Made by a program: the position numbers and the translations under genes. This document shows positions 4,535 to 5,275 of a stretch of 5,275 nt of DNA, piece after piece. The number at the start of each line of letters is the position of its first letter. Positions within the stretch are counted from its first letter, which is position 1. Below the pieces are notes generated by a model. It was given only the letters and a program-made list of their open reading frames with translations, was not told where the DNA came from and made no database searches. The DNA lies in the NCBI GenBank assembly GCA_003978375.1, contig QNZW01000196.1, positions 1-5,275 on the forward strand, read 5' to 3'. The DNA is from Sulfurovum sp. Its GTDB lineage: Bacteria > Campylobacterota > Campylobacteria > Campylobacterales > Sulfurovaceae.

Positions 4535-5275
4535 ATGTTATATGAACTTTCACAACTTTTAGATATTAACCTATTTGGATATATTTCCGTACGTGCAGGT
4601 GTTGCCTTTGTCATTGCATTCATACTTACCATGTTTGCTATGCCAAAATATTTGGCATGGGCACATTCTAAAAACGCACAACAACCTATAAGCAAGTATG
4701 TACCAGCACATGAAGGAAAACGACATACCCCAACCATGGGAGGTGCTATTTTCTTAGGTGCAACCCTTATTGCTGCACTGATAAGTGTTGATGTAACAAA
4801 CCCTTATATTATTGGTGGATTTATCTCACTTGTCGGTTTTGGCTTTGTAGGATTTAAAGATGATTTAGGAAAAGTACTCTCTGGCGATAATCTAGAAGGA
4901 TTGACCCCTAGAGGTAAAATGTTACTCCTTACTTTCATTGCTGCTTTGGTTTCTGTATTACTCATTTATGTAGATTTTCCCACCACACTGTATGTGCCTT
5001 TTCTCAAAACGCCTTTGGTTGATATGGGATATGGTGCTATTGTTTTTTGGATTGTGGTATTTTTGGCCACTAGCAATGCTGTAAACCTTACTGATGGATT
5101 AGATGGTTTGGCTACAGTGCCATCTATTATTGCACTATTTACTCTTGGGATTATTGCCTATGTTACAGGACATGCCATCTTTTCACAATATCTACTTATC
5201 CCCAATATTAAAGGGGTAGGAGAAGTGGCTATTCTTGCAGCAGCGCTCTCTGGAGGTTTACTTGGTTTTTTGTGG
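4535..5275 (+). CDS. mraY: Phospho-N-acetylmuramoyl-pentapeptide transferase MraY, N-terminal part (runs off right edge)
   Basis: MraY is the inner-membrane enzyme that moves phospho-MurNAc-pentapeptide from UDP to undecaprenyl phosphate, making lipid I, the first membrane step of peptidoglycan synthesis. 247 codons are open to the edge, about 70% of the usual ~355. Hydrophobic helices are visible at about 17-36, 68-84, 91-107, 129-147, 166-181, 196-211 and 230-247. Family signatures are KRHTPTMGG (62-70), the acidic pair Asp109/Asp110 in FKDDLGK, TPRGK (124-128), and [10 protein letters not shown] (184-193), whose aspartates bind Mg and substrate. The last residues GGLLGFLW lead into the FLWYNAHPA region of the family, just beyond the window. 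The start [22 protein letters not shown] fits relatives as I remember them. It diverges from gpmI; murD would be a usual next gene but is not in view. Confidence 0.97.
   Translation, partial: MLYELSQLLDINLFGYISVRAGVAFVIAFILTMFAMPKYLAWAHSKNAQQPISKYVPAHEGKRHTPTMGGAIFLGATLIAALISVDVTNPYIIGGFISLVGFGFVGFKDDLGKVLSGDNLEGLTPRGKMLLLTFIAALVSVLLIYVDFPTTLYVPFLKTPLVDMGYGAIVFWIVVFLATSNAVNLTDGLDGLATVPSIIALFTLGIIAYVTGHAIFSQYLLIPNIKGVGEVAILAAALSGGLLGFLW

Noticed and set aside
4507..4737. Minus-strand reading frame of 76 codons opposite mraY
   Set aside because: It is antisense to the conserved N-terminus of MraY and would cross the mraY promoter region; it has no recognizable content.

Overview
This AT-rich, gene-dense window most likely comes from a member of the Campylobacterota (epsilon-proteobacteria), probably a free-living Sulfurovum- or Sulfurimonas-like lineage. 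The inference rests on the style of the MraY N-terminus, the ~493-residue cofactor-independent phosphoglycerate mutase beside mraY and fabG (a grouping I recall from Campylobacter and relatives), and the low-GC codon use. The assignment is from memory, not from a database search.

Layout from left to right. Positions 1-169 (minus) hold the N-terminal 56 codons of a probable TonB energy transducer that runs off the left edge. Positions 248-1072 (minus) encode a compact sensor histidine kinase with two membrane helices and almost no periplasmic loop. Positions 1065-1724 (minus) encode an OmpR-family response regulator that starts with TTG and overlaps the kinase gene by 8 bp. Positions 1788-2531 (minus) encode FabG, the 3-oxoacyl-ACP reductase of fatty-acid synthesis. 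Positions 2581-2919 (minus) encode a small helical TerB-like protein of unknown role. Positions 2976-4457 (minus) encode GpmI, the Mn-dependent phosphoglycerate mutase. Divergently, 4535-5275 (plus) encodes the first 247 codons of MraY, which makes lipid I in peptidoglycan synthesis and runs off the right edge.

The right half (mraY, gpmI, terB-like gene, fabG) is housekeeping: cell wall, glycolysis/gluconeogenesis and lipid synthesis. The left half is a regulatory/transport module. The regulator-kinase pair is translationally coupled and lies just upstream of tonB on the same strand, so envelope or TonB-dependent uptake control is a reasonable guess, though the stimulus is unknown. All gaps are under 80 bp and hold only promoter-like, ribosome-binding and weak hairpin elements. 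There are no RNA genes, mobile elements or CRISPR arrays.

I see no convincing new multi-gene system. The points most worth a second look are a kinase H-box with Val where the phosphatase Thr/Asn usually sits, an A9 tract near the kinase 3' end, a perfect 8-bp inverted repeat over the probable promoter of the TerB-like gene, and the absence of acpP directly after fabG.
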